Of a DNA stretch of 64,000 bases, positions 12,129-23,282 are shown piece by piece. This DNA is from Apostichopus japonicus (lineage: Eukaryota; Echinodermata; Holothuroidea; Aspidochirotida; Stichopodidae). The stretch's first letter is position 1, and every line of letters starts with the position of its first letter. The stretch covers positions 20,149,508 through 20,213,507 of the forward strand of contig NC_092561.1 of NCBI RefSeq assembly GCF_037975245.1. The letters are read 5' to 3'. The notes beneath the pieces are model-generated. The model searched no databases and had not been told where the DNA came from. It saw only the letters and a program-made list of their open reading frames with translations. The translations under genes and the position numbers were made by a program.

Positions 12129-13680
12129 ATCGGCAAATTTGATATAAATATCTCATTACGTTAATGTTGAAGTTTACTCAATAAATCTATATATCGCCCT
12201 CTTTTGAAACGTATACAATACCATCATATTCCGGCCTCGGGTAAACAACACCATATATAGTATGAATAATGATTTCAAATCTACGACTTGCGATTAATGT
12301 TAAGACTCTAGTTATGTGTAAAGTGGGTCTGTTAACATTGTCTACATGTACAATTTTCTTCTGCAGGTTGGGGAGGAATTGGTGAGGGAAAAGTGTCGGT
12401 ATCTTTGAAAAGTGTTATATTTTTCACCTTGCAAATTTCGTGGCGTTTTGTTTTGATAGAGTATTCTGACAAGCCGCGAACGCATTCTCAAACTTCCGCC
12501 CACCTTTTTAAAATTAGTACAATACAGAGAGAACCAAAAAAAAAGGGGGGAAGGGGGGGGGGGGGTGATTTGCGAATTACATTTAGATTGATTATCCAAA
12601 ACTATAGAATTTGGCTGTTGATTACACATTATGACCCTGTAGGTTTCATAGTCGACCTGTAAAAATTTCCTAATAGCTATATAGAAATAGCTAGTATAGA
12701 AATTATAAAGCAAACACGAAGCATTAATTTCCTTTACTGACGTGATACACTAGGCTTGGTTTAGTGTCCGGACATAATGCATATGGTGTAGCCATTAGTG
12801 TCAAGATATTCATGAATTTTCCAAAAACTGGTACATGGTCCACATTATTATAGTCATATATACGATATATTATTAATGAGCGCTTATATTCTCTGTAGTT
12901 AATCTCATGCTTTAATTTTTGTATTGATCGTGAAGAATTATTTTAGTCCGATTTTCTTTGTAGACAAATTTGATTGGAACTCATGTGAATCAAATGCTTA
13001 AGGTAGAATGCACCTATTCAAAGCCCCGTTGACTTATAATCACAGAAGTAATGTGGTCTCTAAGTCTAAAGTAAAGTTCTCACTAGCTGAACGCTATACT
13101 CATAACTGGAAACGCTGTCAAGTTGGCCTGTCATGGCACCATCAATTTCCCATATTATGACAGTAGAAATTTTTGGCTATCAGAGCCTGAAGTTTTCTTC
13201 ACTTATAAACAAACCTCTTCACTCAGTTGTAAACAATTTTCGTACGCTGCTCCTGGTAGGCCTAAATTGGTCTAAAAGTGCCTAAATAGACCCAATGTTT
13301 GCACCATATGTACGGCCATTCATGCTCTTCAACATACAAGCCACAAAAACAGATCCTGATTAATAATATATCAAAAATGATGTTCTCCTACTGTATTTTG
13401 GCACATTTCTTGGAGGCTAACACTCGGGTGGATTGATATAAACTCTAATAAGAGTATGCCACCCTAGAAGATCGTTGATTTATAAAGTACAGTATGATTT
13501 GGTTCCGGGAAAGAGATGAGAGCGGTATTAAAGTACTTGGCATGCATACGTTTATAAGTATAATATACTCCGGATGTGTGATCTGTTTAATTCGCTTCGG
13601 CTTCTACTTGAGTACAACGTTTCTCTATGCTGCCATGTTGGGTGAATATAATCGTAACAGTAATTACCATAGAAGTTTAA

Positions 13681-15725
13681 AGATGAACGATAGTGATTTT
13701 CAGCATTGACGAAAAAACGATTTTATTCAAGAGTATTTTAGTTGGTTTCCGTTTTACACATGTGAAAATTCAAGTCAATCCGTTGTTGGGAAAGGCTGAA
13801 AAAACATTCCTAAACTCGTTGATTTTTTAAACATAAATTTGGCTTTTCGCGAAAAGCGATATGATGATCACGTGATCTACTGTGACCTGTGACGTCATTA
13901 TGATGATAACAAAGTGAGCTCGGCGTAGTGTTCTTTGGCTGTGTGCACTGAGTGTGTAAGTTTAGTTGCAACCTACTCTATATTGGACTCGACAAACAAC
14001 CTAAACCACTAGCAAAATGCAAAGAAATTGCGTTGTAGGGGCAATGCAACAGAACGTATGTGGACTCTACAATAATTGTTTTCAATTTTCCAAGCGTATG
14101 TATGCTCGAGAGAAACAAAACATCGTGTAAGTATTACTAACGGTAGCGCACACTGTCACTAATGTTTGCACAGTGTGAAAGTACCGTTTGCGGACCTACG
14201 TGAAGTTGGCCCGGCTAGAATATGATTCCTCCTGAAGCCCAAACCACGAGGCATGCATGTGAATAAACGCAATAGGCATTGCATGTAGTGAGAAAATTGT
14301 TAGAGCTAGACTAACCATACGATTGAGTCAAGGGCGGCGGAAGCACTTTTAATCTGGGGGGGGGCACCGACATCAAAGGGCACTTTGCAGAAATTCGACT
14401 GAAAGATTGGACGGATGCAGCCTTATATTTAGTACCCTTTATAACTCTTATTGTATTATCTTATTTGCCTATACACATCACTCCATCAACGCCCCCCCCC
14501 CCCCCCTTCAAGGAAAATATGCATACTAGCACTGCAATATCCAATGTGCAACTTGGAAAACAAGGAACAAGTTTTCTTTTGAGACAAAATGAGGTGAAAT
14601 CATGCTGGTTGCTAATGTAGGAATCTTCCGAATTCGAGTTTATTTCTTGTTAATATCTGAACAAATTGTTTCCATTCGAAATAGCTTTGAGTTTGACCCA
14701 CAGAAATTCATTAAAAGTCAGGGGCGTAGCCAGGATTTCCAAAGCTGTATGAACGACTATCTGAGCGGAGCGCCACCATCGGTTGGCGCGGAGCGTACAA
14801 GGAAAATTTTGGTTTTACAACTCCCCTCAGATGGCCGGAAACGGCCATTCCCGAGTGTTCATTCTGGTTCCCTGGCCTCTTGCTAACTTTAGACACCTCA
14901 ATTTTTATGTAGAAAAAGGGCACATTTTTAACCTGAGAAAAAGTGGGGGGGGGGCATGTGCCCCCTGTGCCCCCCAAGTTCCGCCGCCCTTGGATTGAGT
15001 TCAAATGCGGTTGTGTTTCAAGCTCAATGGAACCTTTCTGTTGGATTTAACAACGTACGGAACAAGGAACGTTTATGTTTTACAGTAGGCCTAGTGCATA
15101 CAAGCGATTCTACTTTGTTTAGAACTTTGGATTTTCTTTCGGATGTTATACTAATCTACGTTTGAGACTATCATCACTATTATTATTGTGCCAGTTTGAC
15201 ATGTAAGTGAGCACATTCATACAGCACTGTGTATAAAACCCGCCAACAACGTGATCTTGTGATTTACGTTACTTTGGGTCAGCTTGCGAGTTACCTCTTC
15301 AGATATTGCGAAATCGTCGCAAATTTCGTAAGAAAACTTGTAAACACGTGGTGAAGTAATCAAGAAACACCACGATATTCATTATCTATTTATGTCTTGA
15401 ACATTACGCCGGAAAAATTAAACTAAAATAACAGTTATGCCGATACGAAATGCACGCACAGCTCCGTACTGAACAGTGCACAACTGGAAAAAAAAATCAT
15501 CACAGTGACGTCATTGACTGACTTGAGGGCTGTTCAAGGTCGTTGCAGTGTTTGCAAATTCCTAAATTCGTATCGATTACGGAGACGAAAAAACAATGTT
15601 TTACTTCCCTTTTTTATAACTTTCCGGTGTTCTATTTGGAAATTAAAAAAATGTGTTGCTTGGTAACATATAAACTACATTATATCAGAAAAGGAGATAT
15701 TTTTTTCTGTTACTATCGTTCTACT
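13681..15725. mobile_element. 2-kb DNA element in a TTAA target
   Basis: Flanked by TTAA at 13677-13680 and 15726-15729. The right unit has the empty site (a single TTAA at 57397-57400). The ends are inverted: AGATGAACGATAGT at the left, and at the right the complement of AGTAGAACGATAGT. TTAA targets are used by piggyBac and Sola3 elements. There is no transposase-length ORF, so it is non-autonomous. A hAT-like element is nested inside at 14329-14992. Confidence 0.85.
14329..14992. mobile_element. hAT-like MITE (family A), nested
   Basis: 8-bp duplication gattgagt at 14321-14328 and 14993-15000. Inverted ends CAAGGGCGGCGGAA and TTCCGCCGCCCTTG. It belongs to the same family as 37661-38432. 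A piece at 14718 starting 'caggggcgtagccagg' resembles a further hAT end. Confidence 0.9.
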
Positions 15726-17689
15726 TTAAGTAAGGAGAATGATGTCATGCGACATATATGAAGCCATTCAACTAACTGGTGGCGCTGTGCTTGTATGGCA
15801 AGAAAGGAACTCTAATGGCAAGAAAGTAACAAAGCGTAATACAAACACTACGTCTTTGACATAACTAAAGTGATAAAGTTGACATATAATCACTCGAAAT
15901 GTTGATATCACGTGCCGCATTTGGGGGCCAAAATTGTCATAATGTGAGATTGGACTGGAGTTTCACAGATAATTCTGAGGATGGGACAGTGGTACTTTAT
16001 TAGTGTCGTCTGCTCAGCTGCTGTATTATTATTTATTGGACCCTGGATATAGTTAACCTAGGCCGGCTTCGGCTGGTTTTTGGGGATGTGATATGACTAA
16101 AGCTTAATGACAAGTATTATCACCACCTCATTTTACTTAAAGCTGTATCCCTAACGATATAGATCCACGCCAGAATACAGGGGGTAGTAATTTTCCAACA
16201 TGATGGGGGGGGGGCACAACATCAGAGGGGCACTTTCTCATTCCACAACCATCACTCGTTATGCTATAAACCGTAAACTGGCCATACCACTTAAATATAT
16301 ATGATGTGTTAGTATGCTATCAATACTATTATAGTGCACGTGACTCTATCAATTAACCAACATCTGTACTTTGATCTGTGTTCATCCATAATTTAGAACT
16401 TTCCAAAACAAATCCTCCTGTGTTCATTCCTTGAACAAAAGTCTTTAGCAACCTCGATAAATCCACGTCAACGGGCCTGGGAGGTTTGCAATGTTGCATC
16501 AAACCAAAGATTAAACTGACGGACCAAGGGAATATAGAATAATATGCTAGTAGAATGAGCTGCAACAATGACTTTTTATTTATTGAGATTGTTATTGTTT
16601 ACTATGCTACAAAAAGATATGCGATGCCATTTTATAAATTGCATGTATAAAGACTAAAATTAATAATTAAAATGAAATATTAAAATTAACAAAGGCTAGG
16701 TCATAACTTAAGCCATAGAATATCTCAATGATATCTATCAACATATCTAGACACATTTATATAGGGACACGCTTCATTAATTAACTAGGAAACTAATAAA
16801 CCATCACAATAGATCAGTGTTAGCGTTGCGATTGTATTGTTTTATTGAGAAAACCAGAAAGCCATTGGGTTTATTGTGATTCCTTGCCAACTGAGATTAT
16901 AATCCCAAGCTTTGGTCATTGTTGATTAAATTTATCAGCAAGGTTCTTTTACTTACTGTGGACATACCTACGAAATATATTAACAAAACATGTTTTCAAG
17001 CTATTTTTAGCAAAAATCAACTCAAGCCCAGCCCCCTAATAAATGTGCATAATATCAAATTGAACATACATTATCATGTACCCGCTATCTACCAACACCT
17101 TCACACAAAGTATGATTCAATTCTGAAAATATTTACATTTGCCCCTGTAATCTCATTATTATTCATGAGATGAGCACAAAAATCAATAGGGCTCTTCTAC
17201 TCACTATGGCACATATCTGTACCAATTATGAATTCAATCCAACTTGCCATTGTTGAGTTATCGTGTTTACGAACCAAGGGCGTCACATACACACACACAT
17301 ACACACACACCCATGATCATGTGTGGTATCTGTTCCCTTTCGAGGGGAATGGTGATGCACACCCTACAATGATCACACAGTCACAGTCCCGATGCAAGGT
17401 GACTGGGGCTGAGAGCGGATCAGTCGTTTTGGTAGATTGGTTTTCGTGCCCACGTTCTTTCCTGGGCGACTTTTCCTTAAAAAAAACACACCTACCCACA
17501 CACATGTCATCATGAATGCATAGGTTACAATTATCATCAAAACCAACAACAGTATCTGTAAAAAGAGATACATTTCAAATATTTTTTAGATTTCTTAGCG
17601 GCACAGATATTACTAGTGCCTTAATTACTGCACAATGTTTTCATGAAGTGCAGTAAATAAACAGATAAACAGATATTATGGCAGCTGTT

Positions 17690-17815
17690 TACATTTTAAA
17701 CCAAAGTTTTCAGCCTCTGAAGAAGATCCTGCTAGGAACGAAACGTCAGGCCTAATTACTTTTACGCATTCTATTACACAGGATCTCTAGTGGATAAGCA
17801 GTTTGCTAACATTTT
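17690..17815 (+). mobile_element. Penelope-like 3' end fragment
   Basis: Contains CTGAAGAAGATCCTGC and GAACGAAACGTCAGGC and ends with 'agtttgctaaca', as do the copies at 22072-22495 and 61358-61778. The core resembles a hammerhead ribozyme (CUGANGA, stem II, GAAA), with one arm of stem II damaged. Confidence 0.5.
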
Positions 17816-18360
17816 TTATTTTACTTTGATCATGCAAGGAATTCACTTAAGTAAATTAGTGCAATATAATTGTTCTGAGATATCTGACAAATCTATAACA
17901 TACAATACGAGATATCGATGCTGATGAACAGTATTACTGACATAAATTCTCCATCACCGTATCGTTGTGTTTTGGACCTCTGATTCGGTCATACTGCCTG
18001 AATAACCATGAAATGATTAATGATATTCTGTTAACATAAGAACCGGAAAGCAGCACAAGTAGCATTGGCTACGATGGAAGTTGATTATAAATGCAAGTCT
18101 ATCATTCTAAATTGATGTATGTTATGAATATTACTTTAAAAGTTGAAATTGACAAATATCCAAAAAGGAAAAACATACTTTCCTGCAAGTATAAACTGAT
18201 ATGATTGCTTTAAGACAATTCTGAGTTTTGCTTATTTATTGACAAAGTTCATATAAATATATTTTTTCGTTCATTTCAATTGAAGTCAGCCACTCTCAGC
18301 TCACATATAGCTTCATATATTAGTTACTATGTACAGTTACAATGTTTAAAATATACTTAC

Positions 18361-18551
18361 TTCTACATAACATATTTCCCATTCCACAAGAATCTGTCAA
18401 TGTGTTGTCAAGAACACTACAAGTTGCCTCACTGACAGTCACTGTCACATTCGTTCCTCCAAGAGAAGAGGAAATGGAAAACCTTCTGACAAACAGAACA
18501 GTTTGGCTGGAGATTTGCATTTCTACCTCTGTTAGTTGGCAAAGCACTTGC
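18361..18551 (-). CDS. Possible exon, unknown product
   Basis: 191-nt stretch open on the minus strand between an acceptor-like 'gatccag' and a good donor (gtaagtat). It encodes 63 residues including VEMQISSQTVLFVRRFSISS and TNVTVTVSEATCSVL, a beta-rich pattern that I do not recognise. Its entry phase does not fit the exit phase of the Death-domain exon, so the two are not consecutive exons unless another lies between. The opposite strand is also open. Weak support. Confidence 0.25.
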
Positions 18552-19091
18552 CTGGATCTAACCAATCATCAGTTATCATTTTGGATAGTGGCTAAAAAGG
18601 TAGAAAGGTGTTTAGTATAATAAAAGTTGATAGTCAAAAATGTTCTATATATGCAAAAGGCCTAAAAACTTCTACCATAATAAAAAGCTTTTTAGCAGTG
18701 TAATTTAAACCAAAAAAGAGTACCCTTCACAGAAATGACAACTAAAATATCCTTACAACAATTAGTGTTATATTTTGCTGAGGAATGTTACTTGGATTCT
18801 TACATGAACATAGGTGGCAGCTTTGTAAGTTTACAGTGATGAGATATATGATTCATTTACTGGTACACTGACATTGGATTCCATCTGTCCACTTCATTTA
18901 ATGGGAAAGTTGTAAAAGTGAGATTCTACACAGTTTATTTGCTGTTTTAATTTTGCAGAAAGAAATCAAGTTTACTTTAAAGGGTAAAGTTGATACAGTA
19001 TCTGTAGCAGAAAGTATTTTTATATATGAAACAGTTATATGTTTAATTGCTATGTCTTTGATGTATTTATATTATTAAATTAAATACTTAC

Positions 19092-19329
19092 CTAGCTTAT
19101 ACAGCTTCTCTTGCAGGTCTCTGCGTTTAGCTGCTATTAAAGCCTCTCCCAGTACTCTGTATGTGGCTTGACTTCCATTGCTCTGTTTCCAATACAACAA
19201 CATTTGATAAACAGTTTCCGTGCGTCCATTGTTGGTATTATCTCTCTCAAGTGTACAGAGCTCTGAGTCATCTAGTCCAAGATTTCTACCTACATGTTTC
19301 CATTCATTTTTAATTTTCCTCGAGAGATC
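19092..19329 (-). CDS. Death-domain exon
   Basis: 238-nt exon (79 codons plus one base) with acceptor atattacag and donor gtaagt. The translation is a near-complete Death domain: DLSRKIKNEWKHVGRNLGLD, then DSELCTLERD, ETVYQMLLYWKQ, ATYRVLGEALIAAKRRDL. The order W-x2-(L/V)GRxLGL-x-D-x-EL-x2-(I/L)E-x-D ... YQML-x2-W ... ATY-x2-L-x2-AL ... R-x-DL is the family signature across helices 1-6. Death domains bind other Death domains in receptor and PIDD/RAIDD-type complexes. It starts in phase 0 and so fits directly after exon 20916-21002, which ends in phase 0. It may be part of the middle CARD gene (see findings) or of a separate gene lying in that gene's 3' region. The right unit has no equivalent. 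Confidence 0.85.
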
Positions 19330-20915
19330 CTGTAATATGATCAGAGTTTATGTATATTGAGTGTTACCTGAGTAGAACATACACAAACTATATCAGTTCT
19401 CTATCAGGTCCCCTTGTTGAAAGTATTTCATAATTTTTGTTAATTCGATTACAGTATGAAGTAACATTCAAATTGATGGTACTCCATTTATTGTTCATTT
19501 GAAAATTATACTATAACTGACTCCTGCTGTATATCGTATATACTGTATATTACAGCATGATACAGAAGGCAGAGTTAACATGCAGGTCATAAGTCACTAA
19601 ATTCCAAGAGTGAAGTCACTCAAAGGAGTTTGTGAATTCCTCCCTCCCCCCTCCACCCCTCCCCCATGTCTCTCAGGTGTGATGAAAATAACATATAACA
19701 CTTCTCCCAAGTACAAATGTGAAACTCCTTTGCACGCGTGCAGACCCAGAAGGAGCAAATCGAAAACATTACGAAAGAAGAATTGGTGACAAGTTGTGAG
19801 TCACCACCCAACCGGAGTGTGTAGCACACTCAACTTATTTGCAATGCATGCTGGATGACTGCAGACGAAATGAGTACTAATGGAGTGTGCACTTATAGAT
19901 ATGCGTGTAGTGTGGACTTTATTTAAAATATTTACAACTGATGCATATCCCCATCTGGCTCAATAAGACTTGTGTCACCTTACTTTGGGTGCTGGAGTAT
20001 AGGTTTCTATATGGAATCACCTGATTGATTAAGCAACTTGGGAAAATATGTCTTAGATACAAGCACTTTAAGAACAGAAAAAAGATTTCAGATAACCTGA
20101 CAATGCAAAGTCATTCCCTTTAGAAAGTTGACAACAGTAGTGGCATAAGTGGAAGTTGAAAATCTCTCAGTCACTTAAAAGAGCAAAGGCCAAATCCTGT
20201 GACAGTTAGTGACATATAGGTATGCCAGTCATCAAAGAAATGGTGCTCAAAATTAAACTAATGATATGAGAGTCATTTTGTAAGCTGGTATTAATTTGAT
20301 TTTGGCAATTTAAGACTTAATGACTTAATGGACCCAAGACTAGTATCTATGCACAGTGGTTGTAACTGTGTAAAGTTGTGCTTACAGTGTAGTACTGTAC
20401 TTAATTTATTGTATTTAATCTCCAAAAGTTGATTGGTGAACCAACATTGTGCCAGTTGTATCCTTCTTGTGCACAAGTTGCAAGCATGTGTGTCAGCAGC
20501 CTATGAACATTACAAATTGTTGGCAAGAGGCGCACATTCAGCATTTTTTTGACACACTCTAATTTGTAACAGCTCATTCACAAATCATGATACGGTTTGG
20601 TAAGGGCTTGGTCGTATGCTCTGTCAAAATTCGTTATAAGTTATTGCATTCACTATTGATACATTTCAGTCGCATAAATCTAACTGCAGCAAGAACATAC
20701 CTCGTTAAAATCAGTTATCATAAAACAGTATTAGGTGGCAAGCATTTTAGTAGACATAAATCATGATGTAACTTATACAGGCAAGCCATAGAGTTTGAAC
20801 CTCAAAGTTGGTATGCTTTAAGGGCCAGTATGGACAATCTGTAATTCACCAATTTGTGTTATATGGCCTAAAAAGACTGTTTCCGGGACAACAGAATCTA
20901 CATGTAAATTCTTAC

Positions 20916-21002
20916 CAAGAGAACTATTACATGGACTTCTCGACCAATGTATTCTAGGGGTGGTTTGACAGCTACAATTAGACTGTAATCATAAGTCCTC
21001 AT
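20916..21002 (-). CDS. Small exon upstream of the Death-domain exon
   Basis: 87-nt exon, phase 0 to phase 0, acceptor tttttacag and donor gtaagaat. It encodes 29 residues: MRTYDYSLIVAVKPPLEY, then IGREVHVIVLL. Joined to the next exon it gives ...HVIVLL-DLSRKIK, placing a short hydrophobic beta-like stretch immediately before helix 1 of the Death domain. No family recognised. Its entry phase also fits the linker exon at 27448-27518. Confidence 0.55.
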
Positions 21003-21253
21003 CTGTAAAAATATATAGAAAAACATAAATATGTTAAATATCCAGCATTGTATTCAAGTCACTTGTTTCTGGCTACTTTACACCAGTCAATGTTTCTCAA
21101 TTCAAGTCAAGTCAAAGGTTAATTTATTTCATAAGGTCAAGTCTATCACAAGTCATTTGACTTTATTGCAAGTCAAATCAAGTCACAAATGAATGTTTCT
21201 AAATCCAAGTGAAGTTGAAAGTCCAATATGAAAGCAACTTATATAGTCATGCT

Positions 21254-21395
21254 ATAGGTATAGGCATTACAACGCATCAATGGTTAAGGACCAACAAGTT
21301 ACTTTTGTGAAGTGATGCAGGTGTGCGGTGGATGACATGCATCAATGACCACCAGCTGCATTGCTTGAACTAATTATATATATATATTTTGAAAA
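21254..21395. repeat. Dispersed 130-bp repeat, first copy
   Basis: About 95% identical to 22583-22715 ('ggtataggcattacaac' to 'ctgcattgcttgaac'). Both end at AT-rich tracts. Unknown family. Confidence 0.8.
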
Positions 21396-22071
21396 TTGGG
21401 GATTGTACGACCCTGGTTATATGAAACAATTTTTTATTTCATGCCAATATGAACATTTTGATAAATTTAATTCAACATAAGCAACTCCAACATTGTCAAT
21501 GTCACTTGTCATCAGTACTTTACAGGCTGTTTGCTAAGAATATAGTTTTACAGTCGAAATTATCAATATTTTGGAAGATATTTTGAGATGACAAATAGAC
21601 TGAACTATATCATCAATGCAGCTGTAGATTCAATATAGCATCTCTTCTTTGAGTGTGGGACATCTGCGGACTGTGATAGACTGCCTAAGATAGATGAATC
21701 TGATATGTCCTGCAATTAAATATGTTGAAGTGAGGTTAGACACAAAGTAATATTCAGAGTATTACAATATTGACTAGTAGAGTAATTATAATTGATCCTT
21801 ACTTGTCACAATTGAGAATATTTAATGTTACACTGCAGACAAGATTGGAAGTTTTGATCACTGGTGAATTAACAAGATTTCATCCTTTGACTACTGTTGA
21901 CCTCAAAAGACCTTTCACCTTTTGATTCTTGTACTTGAACAGGAACTATCATTGCAACTCCCAAAACGTGCTTACAAGGTTTTAAGATTCCAGAATGAAT
22001 CCACATGCAATTTTGAAACTTATCCAAGCTTCACTGTTGGAGATGCCATGCTTAAATATTCAAAATAAAAT

Positions 22072-22495
22072 AAAACTGTTAGCAAACTGCTTTTCCACAG
22101 AGAGCTTGTATAATAAGAGAATGTGTAAAAGTAAGTTGGCCTGACATTTCGATCCTAGCAGGATCTTCTTCAAATGCTAAATGACAAGTAACAGAAAGGA
22201 CAAAAACATGCACAGAATACAGACAGGTTAATGAGCATGGTGAACACAAAGAGATAGATGTAAGGGGATTAGTAGACAAGGGATGGAGAGAAGAAAGAAA
22301 GAAACCACCAGGGGTTTATTATAGCTCTCTTCCACCCTTTTTTTCTCCACACTTTTCTGTCTTTGTCCTCCAGTTTATTCCCTACCCCCTTCCCTTAATC
22401 ATCTCTTTGCCACTCCACTGTTTATCTCCTACAGTACCTCTCCTCTTCCACTGGTGGTTTCTTCCTCTCTTCTCTCCAACTTACTTTTACACATG
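22072..22495. mobile_element. Penelope-like fragment, inverted dimer
   Basis: The left half reads on the minus strand and includes GAAGATCCTGCTAGGATCGA with an intact GATCC/GGATC stem. The right half ends in the opposite orientation ('aacttacttttacacatgct'). The two halves share inverted 'accaccag' and 'ggtggtttctt' sequences. Head-to-head partial copies are common in Penelope-like elements. Confidence 0.5.
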
Positions 22496-22582
22496 CTGAA
22501 ATATTGTTATACTTTGACATTGGCAACCTTTCAAATCTATAGCAATACACAGAAAACTTATATATATATATATATATATACA

Positions 22583-22715
22583 TACTATATAGGTATAGGC
22601 ATTACAACACATCAATGGTTAAGGACCAACAAGTTACTTTTGTGAAGAGACGCGGGTGTGCGGTGGATGACATGCATCAATGACCACCAGCTGCATTGCT
22701 TGAACCAATTATATT
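22583..22715. repeat. Dispersed 130-bp repeat, second copy
   Basis: Copy of 21254-21395 followed by the (AT)n tract at 22728-22822. Confidence 0.8.
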
Positions 22716-22720
22716 CCATA

Positions 22721-22827
<107 letters not shown>

Positions 22828-22838
22828 AATATATTTAG

Positions 22839-23173
22839 TAAATCAATAAAGAATAACACACCAGAAAAATTCCACTTCACGACTTATATGCAAGCCAAGA
22901 GTGGTTATTCTGAGTAAAATTGTCAGATTCAAAGCGCCAGGGGTGCACTCTGTACAATCATAACACTTGGATAATACGCCCTTAATGACAGTTATTCAAA
23001 GCCAATTTATAAGCTTTAACACACCAGTAGAATCACTGTGGTCGAGTAGTACGGACTTCGGTTCGTGACACGAAGATCCGGGGTCCGATTCCTACCTTCA
23101 CCTGATGAGTCCCAAAAGGAAGAAACCGGTCGTGAAGTGGAATTTTTCTGGTGTGTTATTCTTTATTGATTTA
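22839..23173 (+). mobile_element. tRNA-derived SINE-like unit between perfect 45-bp inverted repeats
   Basis: Arms 22839-22883 and 23129-23173 are exact inverted copies (outer end TAAATCAATAAAG). Between them is a pol III-like promoter with an A box TGGTCGAGTAGTA (23039-23051) and a B box GGTCCGATTCC (23082-23092), resembling a serine or leucine tRNA. The promoter and the right arm together look like a SINE head and tail. The left arm would then be the tail of a second, inverted copy. AT microsatellites lie on both sides. Confidence 0.65.
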
Positions 23174-23220
23174 TTTATCTGTTGTACCACTTGCTACACA
23201 TTCAATATATATATGTACAG

Positions 23221-23221
<1 letters not shown>

Positions 23222-23261
<40 letters not shown>

Positions 23262-23262
23262 T
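23222..23262. repeat. (TA)n microsatellite bounded by TACAGTA
   Basis: TACAGTA occurs at 23216-23222 and again at 23262-23268, one at each end of the tract. Confidence 0.85.
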
Positions 23263-23282
23263 ACAGTACTTTGTGAAATCTA

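Larger units (their letters stand above)
12129..16846. repeat. Segmental duplication, left copy of block D
   Basis: Matches 55146-58373 in the same orientation. It is interrupted by the 2-kb TTAA element (13681-15725) and lacks about 670 bp present at 56040-56710. The right end matches the polyadenylation signal of the right gene's terminal exon (AATAAA on the minus strand at 16841-16846), but the terminal exon itself is absent beyond it. Confidence 0.9.

Noticed and set aside
16353-16568. 71-codon minus-strand ORF in block D
   Set aside because: The frame is not kept in the right unit (58.02-58.15 kb).
18342-18620. Plus-strand 92-codon ORF as an exon
   Set aside because: It overlaps the minus-strand candidate at 18361-18551, which has the better donor; there is no good plus-strand donor.
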